Source: JBBECJ01 sp963763325 (lineage in GTDB: Bacteria > Chloroflexota > Chloroflexia > Thermomicrobiales > CFX8). Taken from it: 64,000 nt of DNA. The stretch spans positions 186,001-250,000 of the forward strand of contig CAVXOL010000011.1 of assembly GCA_963763325.1 (NCBI GenBank), written 5' to 3'. Of this stretch, positions 24,341 through 33,352 are shown in pieces. The stretch's first letter is position 1; each line of letters starts with the position of its first letter. The translations under genes and the position numbers were made by a program. Below the pieces are notes generated by a model. The model worked only from the letters and a program-made list of their open reading frames with translations, did not search any database and was not told the DNA's origin.

Positions 24341-26062
24341 TCACCATCCAGCCGCGTACGCCTCGGCTCGCGCATCGGCTCCGGCTTCGAGGGTGCCGCG
24401 GTCGTGGTCGACGCGGATGGCGCAGACATTACCGGCAACGCGGGTCCATTCTGGCCACCATTCGAGGTCGTGGCCACGGGCAGCAAGGTCCTCGCCAACT
24501 TCGCGTGGGATGCGTGCTTCGAGGTTGAGACGGCCGGGGCGATAGGTATGCGGCCAGAACGACTCCGGGTAATTGAAGGTGCCGAAGCGTGGAGCTTCGA
24601 TCGCCTGTTGGACATCCATCCCGAACTCGACGATGTTGATGAAGGTCTGCAACATCGACTGCGGCTGCATGTCGGCGCCGGGAGTTCCGAACGGCATGAA
24701 CAGCTTACCGTCGCGGAAGGCCATCGCCGGGTTCGGTGTCAGCCGTGGGCGCTTTCCGCCTTCGAGCGACGACGCGTGGCCGGGGATCAGCCACGACTGT
24801 GAGCCACGCCCGGAGCAGACCAGCCCAAGGCCCGGTACGATCGGCGTGCTGCCGACGCCGTCGCTTGGCGTCGCGGAGAATGCGTTGCCTTCGCCGTCCA
24901 CGGCGCAGACATAGGACGTGTCCGGCTGGAGTTCCAGCGCGGCGACCTGATCGGTGTAGGCGATGTAGCCGGTGATCTCCCCGGCGTCGGGCATCTCGCC
25001 GAAGGCGCGTCGGAAGTCGATCCGCGCCCGGCGTGTGTCGGCGTACTCCTTCGACAGCAGTGTCGCGAGCGGGACATCGACGAAGTGCGGGTCGCCGTAG
25101 AACCGTTCGCGGTCGGAGAAGGCCAGGTTGAACGCTTCGGCGAACAGATGGATATAGTCGGCCGAGTTGTGGCCGAGCGCGTGCAGATCGAACTGCTCGA
25201 TGATGTTGAGAACCTGCAGGTTGACCGGCCCCTGACTCCACGGCCCGCAGGCGAAGACCTCGACGCCGTGGTAGGTCGTTGAGGCCGGCGGCTCGACGTC
25301 GGAGTGGAAGTCGGCCAGGTCCTGCTCGCCGATGAAGCCGCCATCGCCCTGGATGAAGTCCGCGATCTGCTTGCCGATCTCTCCCTTGTAGAACTCGTCG
25401 CGGGCCGCTTCGATCTTCGCTGCCCGGCCGCCACCTGCCCGTTCCTCGGCGGCGATCATCCGCTTGAACGTGTTGGCAAGGTCGTGCTGGTACAGCACCT
25501 CACCAGCCCTCGGAACCGACCCGTCCGGCGTGAAGATGGCTGCCGTCGAGTCCCAGCCGCGCAGGCGCGCTTCTTCCTTCTTGAGGTTGCGGTGCAGCGA
25601 CGGGTAAACGACAAAGCCACCCTCGGCCAGCTCGATCGCCGGCTGGACGACCTCCGCGAACGAGAGCTTGCCGTAGCGTGCCAGTGCCGTCAGCCAGGCG
25701 TCCGGCGCACCCGGCACGATCGACCGCTTGACGCCAACCGGGATCTCACCGCCTTCGTGCTCGACGAAGTGCTCCAGCGTCGCCGACTTGCCCCAGCAGC
25801 CAAGCCCACTGATCGAGACGAGATCGCCGCTGGCCTTGTGATAGACGATCGTCGGCGCAACGCCACCAAAGTTGCAGAGGTCCGGCAGCAGGACATCGAT
25901 GCAGATGCCGGCCGCAACCCCGGCGTCGATCGCGTTCCCGCCGAGCCGGTACATGCGCATCCCGGCCTCGGTCGCCAGGTAATGCCCGCTGGCGATCGCG
26001 ACATGCCGTGCCTGAATCGGTGGCCGGTGTGACGTTCGAGACGGAGCTGCTGCAATCGTCAT
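24341..26062 (-). CDS. Gamma-glutamyltransferase family protein
   Basis: A 573-residue Ntn-hydrolase of the gamma-glutamyltranspeptidase/cephalosporin-acylase family. The precursor normally cleaves itself before a catalytic threonine, which here would be in Asp-Thr-Ser-Tyr-Val-Cys-Ala-Val-Asp near residue 390; the Gly-Asn-Ala-Phe-Ser-Ala-Thr strand follows as in the family. The N-terminal Gly-Asn-Ala-Ile-Asp-Ala-Gly-Val-Ala motif is clear. There is no signal peptide, so it is cytoplasmic, unlike the periplasmic E. coli enzyme. ATG 26062 has GGGAGG eight bases upstream. The substrate may be glutathione-like or another gamma-glutamyl amide. Confidence 0.9.
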   Translation of the reverse strand: MTIAAAPSRTSHRPPIQARHVAIASGHYLATEAGMRMYRLGGNAIDAGVAAGICIDVLLPDLCNFGGVAPTIVYHKASGDLVSISGLGCWGKSATLEHFVEHEGGEIPVGVKRSIVPGAPDAWLTALARYGKLSFAEVVQPAIELAEGGFVVYPSLHRNLKKEEARLRGWDSTAAIFTPDGSVPRAGEVLYQHDLANTFKRMIAAEERAGGGRAAKIEAARDEFYKGEIGKQIADFIQGDGGFIGEQDLADFHSDVEPPASTTYHGVEVFACGPWSQGPVNLQVLNIIEQFDLHALGHNSADYIHLFAEAFNLAFSDRERFYGDPHFVDVPLATLLSKEYADTRRARIDFRRAFGEMPDAGEITGYIAYTDQVAALELQPDTSYVCAVDGEGNAFSATPSDGVGSTPIVPGLGLVCSGRGSQSWLIPGHASSLEGGKRPRLTPNPAMAFRDGKLFMPFGTPGADMQPQSMLQTFINIVEFGMDVQQAIEAPRFGTFNYPESFWPHTYRPGRLNLEARIPREVGEDLAARGHDLEWWPEWTRVAGNVCAIRVDHDRGTLEAGADARAEAYAAGW

Positions 26063-26195
26063 AGTGCTAGCCTCCCGTGGGTTACGACGCTCGTTCAGTT
26101 GGCGAGACAGTAACACAGGACGCCTTGCCGGAGGGTGGCTTGCCTGCCACACTCAGCGCCGATCACTCACGACAATGTACACGGAGGCGACTGTG

Positions 26196-26831
26196 ATGGC
26201 AGCAGCAGCGTTCGAGCCCGATCTCACCCTCTGGGACGCGTGGACACCCGCCGAGGTAGCGCGATTGCTCGCTAACGTCCAGGCGCCGTGGTGCGTCACC
26301 GCGGGGTGGGCGATCGATCTCTTCCTCGGAGGGCAACGACGCGAGCACGGAGATCTCGAAGTGGCCGTGCCACTCGATCGGTTCGCAGAGGTTGTGGCGG
26401 CTCTAGCTGGATTCGAGTTCTTCATTCCTGTCAGTGGGCCTGGTGACGGCCTCGTCTGGCCGCTCGAACTGGCGGGCGACCTCTTTGACAATGATGAGCA
26501 CCATCAGACCTGGGTTCGTGAGCCCGAAACCGGCCTGTGGCGATTGGATGTCTTCCGTGAACCGTCGGATGGTGAGATGTGGATTTGCCGTCGCGCCGAG
26601 AGCATTCGGCTCCCGTACCGCGAACTGATTGAATACACTGCCGACGGAATTCCCTACTCACGGCCCGAGGTGACGCTGCTCTTCAAGGCAAAGCATTCGG
26701 ATCTGCCGAAGAACGAGGCGGACTTCGGTGCCGTCCTACCGCACCTGGAGCCAGCACGACGTCACTGGCTGCGCGAGTCGCTCGCCATCGTCCATCCTGA
26801 TCATCCGTGGCTTGCCATGCTTGCCGGCTAG
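26196..26831 (+). CDS. Aminoglycoside nucleotidyltransferase-like protein
   Basis: A 211-residue protein of the nucleotidyltransferase superfamily resembling ANT(2'')/LnuB-type resistance enzymes. The signature region Val-Thr-Ala-Gly-Trp-Ala-Ile-Asp-Leu-Phe-Leu-Gly-Gly...Arg-Arg-Glu-His-Gly-Asp-Leu-Glu is present. The second metal ligand is Glu instead of the usual Asp, so catalysis is uncertain. ATG 26196 has a GGAGG site; a GTG one codon earlier is equally possible. It is a lone gene, divergent from the gamma-glutamyltransferase and convergent with sbcC, sharing its stop position. Chromosomal members of this family often have no known antibiotic substrate. Confidence 0.7.
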   Translation: MAAAAFEPDLTLWDAWTPAEVARLLANVQAPWCVTAGWAIDLFLGGQRREHGDLEVAVPLDRFAEVVAALAGFEFFIPVSGPGDGLVWPLELAGDLFDNDEHHQTWVREPETGLWRLDVFREPSDGEMWICRRAESIRLPYRELIEYTADGIPYSRPEVTLLFKAKHSDLPKNEADFGAVLPHLEPARRHWLRESLAIVHPDHPWLAMLAG

Positions 26832-29398
26832 GCGTTAACCGCGATCTTCGAGCCGCGTTCGGTCTTGACGATATCGATGCGGGTCGGGAAGAGTTCGCGG
26901 ATTTCGCCGATGTGGGTAATGACGAGGATCGTCTTGAAGTCCGACTCGACCGAGTGCAGGGCTTCGATCAGACCATCGCGCCCGCGTGAGTCCTGGGTGC
27001 CGAAGCCTTCGTCGATGACGAGCATATCGACGTTCGCACCGGCACGGCGAGCGAGCAGCTTTGAGAGCGCAACGCGGACGGCGAAGTTAACGCGGAACGC
27101 TTCGCCGCCGGAGTAGAGCGCATACGGCCGCTCGCCGTATTCGTCGCGGATCAGAATGTCGAGCGTCTCGATGATGTTGTCGCTTGACAGTGCCTGACGC
27201 TGGGAGCGGAATGTGACGTGGAGTTGGCTGGACGACATCCGGCGGAGGAGCGCGTTGGCTTCGTCTTCCAGCTCAGGCAGCACGTTCTCGACGATCATCG
27301 CCTGGATGCCATTGCGGCCGAAGGCGTCGATCAGTTCACGCAGCGCGCCGTGGTCGAGAGCCAGTCCGCTCGTCTCCTTGTCGAGCGTGTCACGCTCGTT
27401 CTGGAGTGAATCGAGGTGGGTCAGTTCACGCTCGATACCGGCCAGATCGCCTGAAAGCTGGTTGCGCTCGCGGGTGAGACGCTCGGCTTCGTCGGACGCC
27501 GCCTCGGCACGCTCTTTCAGGTCGTGATCGGCCGAAAGTTGTGCCTCGAGTCCGGCGATCTCGTGCTCGGCGGCGGTGATTGCCTCGCGTCGCTCGGCTT
27601 GCTGAGCAGAAATCGATGCCAACTCCCGCTCGACGCCTTCCAACCGCGTCCTGGCCGTGTCAAGCTCTCGCTTGCGTGCTTCGAACGGCGCGAAGCGCTG
27701 CTCGTTGGCTGTGGCGTCATTGTGGGCCGCGCCGTCGTAGGCAAGCTCAGCCAGGGTCGCCTCGGCTGATATCAGTCGCGACCGCGCGTCCTGGGCGAAG
27801 CTCTGGCTGACGATCGCGAGGTCGATCCGCTCGACCTCGGCGCGAGCGACCTCCAACTGTCGCTGACAGGCGTCGCGCTGAGACAGCCCGGCTTCGATCT
27901 GCGTGATGATGCCTGCCCGTTGTGCGTACAGCCGGTCGGCGTCGATGAGCCGCGTCTCCTCGTCGGCCAGTATCGGCAGTGCCTTGTCGATCTCGTCCAT
28001 GCGACCCTTGTTGGCGCGGTAGCGATCGCCGTAGCGCTTGCCTTCCGCCTGCCACTCGGCGGTGATCCGCTCGCGGTCAGCCGGTGCAATCGTCGCCCGG
28101 CAGACCGGGCAGGTCGCATCGCCGGCATCCAGTTGCGCCAGACGTTCCTTAATGTCGTGCATCTGCGTTTTCAGCAGCCCGTTGTCGGCGTGGAGCGTTG
28201 ACTTCTCGTGGCGAAACTCTTCGATCTTTGCCCGCGTAGCAGGTAGCTGGCGCAGCAGCTCCTCGGTATCTGCCTGCTCGCTGCGCAGCCCGACCAGGCG
28301 CGATTCGTCCTGCTCGATACTCTTCAACTGTTCCTCGGCCGTTCGGTAGCCGTGCAGATTCCGCTCGCGCTCGCGCTGGAGCGCGTTGAGTTCCGTCTCA
28401 ATCTCCCGCTCGGCGGCGTTCTGGATCGCGACCTGCTGCTGAACCTTGACGAGCGTTGCGGAGAACGCCGCCGCAGTCTCGCGCCAGCGCACCAGCTTGG
28501 CTGCGCCATGTTCGATCTCATCGGCGTGGGCCAACAACTCGGTGAGGCCCACCCGGTCGCGTTCAGTCTGGGCCAGTTGGGTGTCGAGCCGTTCCAGCGC
28601 CGTCTGCTCGCGTGCAGCCCGTGACCGCGCGTTGTCCAGCATCTCGCGGATGCGCTCGTAGGCGCTGAGCTGCAACGCCAGAGACTTCGCCAGCTCCTGG
28701 GCCAGGTCGAGCTTCTGGCTCATCTCGGTGACCTGTGCACTGACGATTTCAAGGTTGGTCACGAGCGCGCGGCGCTCCGAGAGCCGCTCGTCGAGAACGT
28801 TGATCCGCGCCCGCGCGTGGTCGAGTTGGCCGCGAACGGTCTTCTCCTCCTCGCGAGCCAGCCGCGCCAGTTCGTCATATTCCTGCAAGTTCAGGATATC
28901 GCCGAGGATCTTCTTGCGCTCGCTGGGCGGCTTCTGAGTGAATGAGTCCGCCTTGCCCTGCAGGATGAAGGCCGAGTTGACGAAGGTCTCGTAGTCCATG
29001 TTCAGGACACCAACGATCCCCTCCTGCGTCTCACGGACGTTGTCGCCGGAGATCGGTAGCCAGTCGTTGCCACCAGGTGCGCCGATGAAGAACTCCAACG
29101 TGTGCTGGCCACTGGTTCCACCGCGCGCGAATGAGCGTCGCCGGAAGATGCGGTAGTCCCGCTCGCCGAGCCGGTAGGTGAAGGTCACCTCCATCTCGGT
29201 CTCGCCGATGCAGATCACCTCGCGGTCGTTGCTCGCGCGGGTCTTGCCCCAGATTGCCCACGTCATCGCGTCGAGCAACGCCGACTTGCCGGCCCCGTTG
29301 TCACCTGCCAGGCAGGCGATCCGAATCGGAGCCAGATCAAGCTCCGTCTCTTCGCGATAGGAGAGAAAATTCTTCAGCTTGAGATGGAGAGGAAACAT
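26828..29398 (-). CDS. SbcC/Rad50-type AAA ATPase
   Basis: An 856-residue SMC-like ATPase of the SbcC/Rad50 family, which with SbcD/Mre11 opens hairpins and processes DNA ends. The head begins Leu-Lys-Asn-Phe-Leu-Ser-Tyr and has Walker A Gly-Asp-Asn-Gly-Ala-Gly-Lys-Ser. Long coiled coils flank a zinc hook Cys-Pro-Val-Cys near residue 430. The C-terminal head has the Leu-Tyr-Ser-Gly-Gly-Glu signature and Walker B Leu-Val-Ile-Asp-Glu-Gly-Phe-Gly-Thr. ATG 29398 is used; a start three codons upstream exists. No sbcD/mre11 gene is adjacent, which is unusual. The stop overlaps that of the convergent gene within a shared CTAG. Confidence 0.92.
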   Translation of the reverse strand: MFPLHLKLKNFLSYREETELDLAPIRIACLAGDNGAGKSALLDAMTWAIWGKTRASNDREVICIGETEMEVTFTYRLGERDYRIFRRRSFARGGTSGQHTLEFFIGAPGGNDWLPISGDNVRETQEGIVGVLNMDYETFVNSAFILQGKADSFTQKPPSERKKILGDILNLQEYDELARLAREEEKTVRGQLDHARARINVLDERLSERRALVTNLEIVSAQVTEMSQKLDLAQELAKSLALQLSAYERIREMLDNARSRAAREQTALERLDTQLAQTERDRVGLTELLAHADEIEHGAAKLVRWRETAAAFSATLVKVQQQVAIQNAAEREIETELNALQRERERNLHGYRTAEEQLKSIEQDESRLVGLRSEQADTEELLRQLPATRAKIEEFRHEKSTLHADNGLLKTQMHDIKERLAQLDAGDATCPVCRATIAPADRERITAEWQAEGKRYGDRYRANKGRMDEIDKALPILADEETRLIDADRLYAQRAGIITQIEAGLSQRDACQRQLEVARAEVERIDLAIVSQSFAQDARSRLISAEATLAELAYDGAAHNDATANEQRFAPFEARKRELDTARTRLEGVERELASISAQQAERREAITAAEHEIAGLEAQLSADHDLKERAEAASDEAERLTRERNQLSGDLAGIERELTHLDSLQNERDTLDKETSGLALDHGALRELIDAFGRNGIQAMIVENVLPELEDEANALLRRMSSSQLHVTFRSQRQALSSDNIIETLDILIRDEYGERPYALYSGGEAFRVNFAVRVALSKLLARRAGANVDMLVIDEGFGTQDSRGRDGLIEALHSVESDFKTILVITHIGEIRELFPTRIDIVKTERGSKIAVNA

Positions 29399-29617
29399 CC
29401 CGCACAATCCAGACTGGCCCCGCGCGTCGCGCGGCAGCAGAACACGCGAACTCGCGCCGGACCGTAAGTATACCGCCTGTGAGAGGGCATACGTTCGCGG
29501 GCGAATGCCATCATCGGAGAGCGCTCATCGGCCCGCTCATGGTGCGGATTCATCGCCAGTCTGGCTCTGTGCAGCATACGGATGGTCGTGGAGCTTGCTA
29601 CCCATCGAATGAGAAGA

Positions 29618-29679
29618 AGCGAACACAGTCGTGCTGCGTCAGTTAGATTTCCGGCTGACGCAGTACGACTGTGTTCGCT
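29618..29679. terminator. 25-bp hairpin downstream of secreted-protein gene
   Basis: Arms 29618-29642 and 29655-29679 pair over 25 bases with a single G-T pair, and a 12-base loop. It lies just past the stop (29693) of the minus-strand secreted protein, and in that direction is followed by TTCTTCTC, so it is a likely intrinsic terminator. The remaining intergenic sequence up to the sbcC start shows nothing recognisable. Confidence 0.8.
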
Positions 29680-29692
29680 CCGGTCGACTGGA

Positions 29693-30226
29693 CTAGTGTG
29701 AGTTGGCGAGGGTTATCGTTCCGCTCATGTACGTCCAGGCCGTCGACTCCGGCAGGTTGACGAACACGGTTTCGGTCCCACTTCCGGTCGCCCCGCTGAA
29801 CCGGCCAGTCCCACCGGTCACGATCCAGGTGTCGCGCGAGACACCGGTGATTCCAGTGGTTGCTCCGGTATCGCAGTTCACGCCGGTGATCAGCAGCGTG
29901 AGTTGATCGCCGTTCGCGGCGGTCAGGAGCATGTTCCGGACGTTGTTGGTGCAGGCCGCCGTCGGTCCCGGCTGGCTCGCGAGATCGATCGTGGTCTGAC
30001 CAACTTCCGTGACCCGACCGAGATGAGTGGCCCATCCGCTTCCGGCCAACGTGATGCAGATATGCGTCGCGTCACACTGGACCGGCGGCTCATTGATCGT
30101 TACCAGTACGGCGCGGAATGGCACCGATTGCCTAGCGGCGGCGACCTGAGTGGTAGCGCCAAACAGGGCCAGGAGACTGACGAGGATGACAAGGAACGTT
30201 CGACTGCGGCGACTCGTGTTGAACAT
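29693..30226 (-). CDS. Secreted protein of unknown function
   Basis: A 177-residue protein with a clear signal peptide: charged Arg-Arg-Ser-Arg, a hydrophobic core around residues 10-24, and a likely cleavage after Ala-Ala-Ala. The mature part has three cysteines and a C-terminal Gly-Gly-Thr-Gly-Arg-Phe-Ser-Gly-Ala-Thr-Gly-Ser-Gly-Thr stretch, seen in small secreted beta-barrel proteins related to allene-oxide-cyclase-like/dirigent folds. That resemblance is weak. ATG 30226 has GAGAGGA six bases upstream. It lies downstream of the ECF sigma/propeller pair on the same strand, 117 bp away, and may be one of its targets (inference). Confidence 0.7.
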   Translation of the reverse strand: MFNTSRRSRTFLVILVSLLALFGATTQVAAARQSVPFRAVLVTINEPPVQCDATHICITLAGSGWATHLGRVTEVGQTTIDLASQPGPTAACTNNVRNMLLTAANGDQLTLLITGVNCDTGATTGITGVSRDTWIVTGGTGRFSGATGSGTETVFVNLPESTAWTYMSGTITLANSH

Positions 30227-30343
30227 GGAACATCCTCTCGATGTGCTGCTGCGATCCCATCGATGATTAGCGGAACTTGCCGGTCGTGCATCCTCCTTTC
30301 GCGCGCGATCAACGATCCAGTGGATTGGCGATGTTGGGGCTTG

Positions 30344-31810
30344 TTACGGCGCGGGATCGATTCGAACGACTAGATCATCTCCACCGTGAGTTGCCCAGAT
30401 CGAGCCAAAGGCATCGACCATGCCGACGGAGTTACCGTTTTCCACGTCGATCGTTCGGCTGTACTGGTTCGTTGCTGGATCGATCCGAACGATGCCATCG
30501 GCGAAGATCGACGATACCCATACCCCGTTCGAGGTCGCTGCGATGTCGTGACTGGTGTTGAGCGGGTTCTCGATTGTCGTGGCGATCAGATTTGTGCTCG
30601 GATCGATTCGCATGATCCTGCTGGATCCCCAGTCGCTAACCCAGATACCGTCCACGCCGGTTATGACGCTCACGCCTTCATTCACGTCAACCGGAATCTC
30701 GCTCACGATCGCAAGGCTCGTCGGATCAACGCGAACGATGCTGTAGGGGCCGTAGTCCGGACCTGCCATGACCCAGACGGAATCGAACCCGGTTGTGACC
30801 TGATTTGGATTGGCGATCTCGACTTCGGCCAGGACGTTCCCGTCCACCGGATTCAGATGCACCAGCCGTCCGCCCTTGAAGTCAGTCACCCATAGACCAC
30901 TGGCATCCACTGCCAGCGAGAAGTCCAGGCCGGAACCGTTGGCAGGGAACATCTCGAACGACTGAACGACCTGATTCAGCGCGGGGTCAATTCGCTCAAT
31001 CGTGCCGTCACCATTGTTCGCCACCCAGATCTGGTCTTCGAACGTCACGATTTGCGACGGCGATCCATAGGGGCCGAAGGAGCCGAATGCTCCGATCTTG
31101 ATCGTTGCCACGACTTCATTTGTGGCAGGGTCGATCCTGGATACCGTTCCCTCCTGAGCGTTTCCAACCCAGATCGCGTTATCGCTCGCTGCGATTTGTT
31201 GCGGTTCTTTGCCGACGGAGATCGTCGCGACGATCTCGCCGGGCGACGGGAGTGACGCTGCTGTCGCTGTCGTGGCAGCTTCAGCGACAACGGTGAGTTC
31301 GGAGAGCGCCGTGTGTGCTGCCTGGGACGTCGCCGTCCGGTTGCTGGTCGGACTCGCAACCGCAGTCGGCGACGACGCCGGCTCGACTCCGGGGATGCTG
31401 CTCTCATCGTCGGGATCGCCGCCGCTCAATGCGAGTGCCAGAATCGCTCCGATGATCGCGAAGACGATGGCTGCCGCCGCGATCTTCAGCGCCTCACGGA
31501 TCCAGCGGCGTTGCTGGTAAGGAATCAATTCGTCAAGTTGAGTTGTCGGAGTACCTGTCACGTTGTGCTCCTCGGACGTGTCGGGAACCCGTCCACTCCG
31601 GCGCTGGCGAGCCGGATCGAGCGCAGGAAGGTTCCAGGCGCGCTCGGTGGCGTCGCTGCGGGTGCGGTCGGCGCCATGCTGTTGAATTGCGTGCTTCACC
31701 TGGTCACTTAGATCACGGTCGTCAGGAACATCATGGCGTGCCAGGTCGTGCAGGACTTGTCCGAGTCTCGTCGTCGGTGATTGTCCGAAGGCGTTCTGAT
31801 CGCGGTTCAT
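30344..31810 (-). CDS. Membrane-anchored seven-bladed beta-propeller, putative anti-sigma factor
   Basis: A 488-residue single-pass membrane protein. Residues 1-105 are cytoplasmic and contain a leucine/acid-rich segment (Leu-Gly-Gln-Val-Leu-His-Asp-Leu-Ala). Residues about 107-129 form one transmembrane helix, then a Ser/Thr/Pro/Ala-rich linker follows. The rest is seven repeats of the type Ile-Trp-Val...Ile-Asp-Pro-Ala-Thr-Asn (YVTN/NHL, virginiamycin-B-lyase-like blades) outside the cell. The start overlaps the stop of the ECF sigma gene by four bases (ATGA), so it should be its co-translated regulator. No zinc-binding HxxxCxxC anti-sigma motif is seen. The propeller would be the sensor domain (inference). 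Confidence 0.75.
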   Translation of the reverse strand: MNRDQNAFGQSPTTRLGQVLHDLARHDVPDDRDLSDQVKHAIQQHGADRTRSDATERAWNLPALDPARQRRSGRVPDTSEEHNVTGTPTTQLDELIPYQQRRWIREALKIAAAAIVFAIIGAILALALSGGDPDDESSIPGVEPASSPTAVASPTSNRTATSQAAHTALSELTVVAEAATTATAASLPSPGEIVATISVGKEPQQIAASDNAIWVGNAQEGTVSRIDPATNEVVATIKIGAFGSFGPYGSPSQIVTFEDQIWVANNGDGTIERIDPALNQVVQSFEMFPANGSGLDFSLAVDASGLWVTDFKGGRLVHLNPVDGNVLAEVEIANPNQVTTGFDSVWVMAGPDYGPYSIVRVDPTSLAIVSEIPVDVNEGVSVITGVDGIWVSDWGSSRIMRIDPSTNLIATTIENPLNTSHDIAATSNGVWVSSIFADGIVRIDPATNQYSRTIDVENGNSVGMVDAFGSIWATHGGDDLVVRIDPAP

Positions 31811-32445
31811 CGCTCCGCCTCCTCATCATGCCCACCATGTGTGACGGGCAGCGATGACGAGACAGGTAGAAAGTCGTGTTTGGTCGGATCCTGGCTGCCG
31901 AACACCGCGCGCAGCCGGCCACGCGCGGTGGACAAGCGGGACTTCACTGTCCCGGGTGGAACGCCGAGCCGCTGGGCGGTCTCGGCTTCAGGTAGCTCCA
32001 GGTAGTAGCGCAGGACGATCGCGGCTCGTTGCGACGGTGACAGACTCTCGATAGCTTCCCAGACTTCTGACCTTGTCTCGGCTCCGAGCAGCCGCGCCTC
32101 CGGGCCGATCTCCGGGTCGGCAAAGCCGTTCGCTGCAATGGTCTCGACCGATGCCGCATCATCAAACGATACGTGCCGCTTTCGACGGCCAGATGCGGTG
32201 ACGGCACTGTTGACGACGCTACGCAGAAACCACGGTCCGAACGGACGCGATACGTCGTACTGCCCAATCCGCTCGTACGCGCGAATGAAGGCGGACTGTA
32301 CGATGTCTTCGGCCAGTGGCAGATCGTGGGTGACGAGGTAGGCTGCCCGGATCGCCTGCACCTGATAGGCACGCATGAGCACATCCAGCCCGCGGATGTC
32401 GCCGCGTTGCATCTGGTTGATGGCTGTGCGCTCATCCAGCGACAT
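31807..32445 (-). CDS. ECF RNA polymerase sigma factor
   Basis: A 212-residue sigma-70 family ECF factor. Region 2 spans about residues 20-90, with Leu-Ala-Glu-Asp-Ile-Val-Gln-Ser-Ala-Phe-Ile-Arg-Ala-Tyr. Region 4 spans about 135-185, with Leu-Ser-Pro-Ser-Gln-Arg-Ala-Ala-Ile-Val-Leu-Arg-Tyr-Tyr and the helix-turn-helix Gly-Val-Pro-Pro-Gly-Thr-Val-Lys-Ser-Arg. A 25-residue tail follows. ATG 32445 places the start where region 2 begins; ATG 32529 would add 28 residues without homology. It overlaps the propeller protein gene by four bases. The 274 bp upstream show no clear ECF promoter. Confidence 0.9.
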   Translation of the reverse strand: MSLDERTAINQMQRGDIRGLDVLMRAYQVQAIRAAYLVTHDLPLAEDIVQSAFIRAYERIGQYDVSRPFGPWFLRSVVNSAVTASGRRKRHVSFDDAASVETIAANGFADPEIGPEARLLGAETRSEVWEAIESLSPSQRAAIVLRYYLELPEAETAQRLGVPPGTVKSRLSTARGRLRAVFGSQDPTKHDFLPVSSSLPVTHGGHDEEAER

Positions 32446-32719
32446 CGTGCGCCCCGTCTGCTGTCGCGTCCGGTTCCCACTGTTGTGTCCGTCTATGTGT
32501 ACTACTGGTGAGTAGCCTCGACGGTTCATTTTGCGCGGTCTTGCACCTTGACGGCGGAATGAATTGAAGTGATGTCATGCGCGTGCAGCAGCAGTATCGG
32601 TTGCTCACTTTTGGGGAAGGATGTTGAACGCGACAGGACGTGCCGAGCCTGGGTTTTGAGCCCCAAGGCATCTTCGATCGAGCCGATTCACGAAGAGCAA
32701 GTGCGGTATCGATGCGCCG

Positions 32720-33352
32720 TTATGGGGACGTAGGTCTTGTTGCCAGGACGAACAGGTGTGTCCCGCCGCCGAACTCTTCCTCTTCGGTGACGAGTCGGCC
32801 CCAGATGATCTGAAAGCCAGCATCGGCGATCATCCGCAGGTTGTCTTCGCGGCCAAAGTGGCTCCAGTACATTGTCGCGCCGCCACCCAGCCAATCGTCC
32901 TCCGTACCGTCGGGATTGTCGCTGGCCCCCATCGACACGAGCATGAACCCTCCTGGAACGAGCATGCGGTGGAAGTTCGCCAGCAACGTTGGGTGTTCGT
33001 CTCGCGGGACATGGATGATGGCGTAGAACGACACAATCGCGTCGAAGCTCGCATCGGGCAGATCCAACGTCACAAGATCGGCCTGAAGAAATTCGGCGGC
33101 CCGAACGTTCTCCCGCGCCAGCACGACCTGCCTCTCCGAGATATCAACGCCTACGACGTGAAAGCGTTCGCTCAGGAGGCTCGCGACCGGGACTCCAGCT
33201 CCACACCCGGCATCGAGGACTCGTGCGCCGGCTGGCAGTCTCTCCAAGAGCTCTGTCAGCAGACGAACGTCCTCGCTATCGGTGCGACGGACGCCGAGGT
33301 ACGTCTCAGCGAGGACGTCGTAGCCATCCTGGACGATTCGCTTGCCGTTCAT
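32720..33352 (-). CDS. Class I SAM-dependent methyltransferase
   Basis: A 210-residue methyltransferase with motif I Val-Leu-Asp-Ala-Gly-Cys-Gly-Ala-Gly, motif II Val-Val-Gly-Val-Asp-Ile-Ser and a motif IV-like Phe-Asp-Ala-Ile-Val-Ser-Phe-Tyr-Ala-Ile. ATG 33352 overlaps the stop of the gamma-glutamylcyclotransferase reading frame by four bases, and GAGGCG lies six bases upstream. The open frame extends to 33694 only because it runs into the frame-broken upstream gene. The methyl acceptor is unknown; similar small enzymes act on small molecules. Confidence 0.85.
   Translation of the reverse strand: MNGKRIVQDGYDVLAETYLGVRRTDSEDVRLLTELLERLPAGARVLDAGCGAGVPVASLLSERFHVVGVDISERQVVLARENVRAAEFLQADLVTLDLPDASFDAIVSFYAIIHVPRDEHPTLLANFHRMLVPGGFMLVSMGASDNPDGTEDDWLGGGATMYWSHFGREDNLRMIADAGFQIIWGRLVTEEEEFGGGTHLFVLATRPTSP

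Noticed and set aside
29399..29617. Short frames between sbcC and the secreted-protein gene that might be a remnant sbcD
   Set aside because: No metallophosphatase motif (such as DxH or GNHE) is present in any frame.
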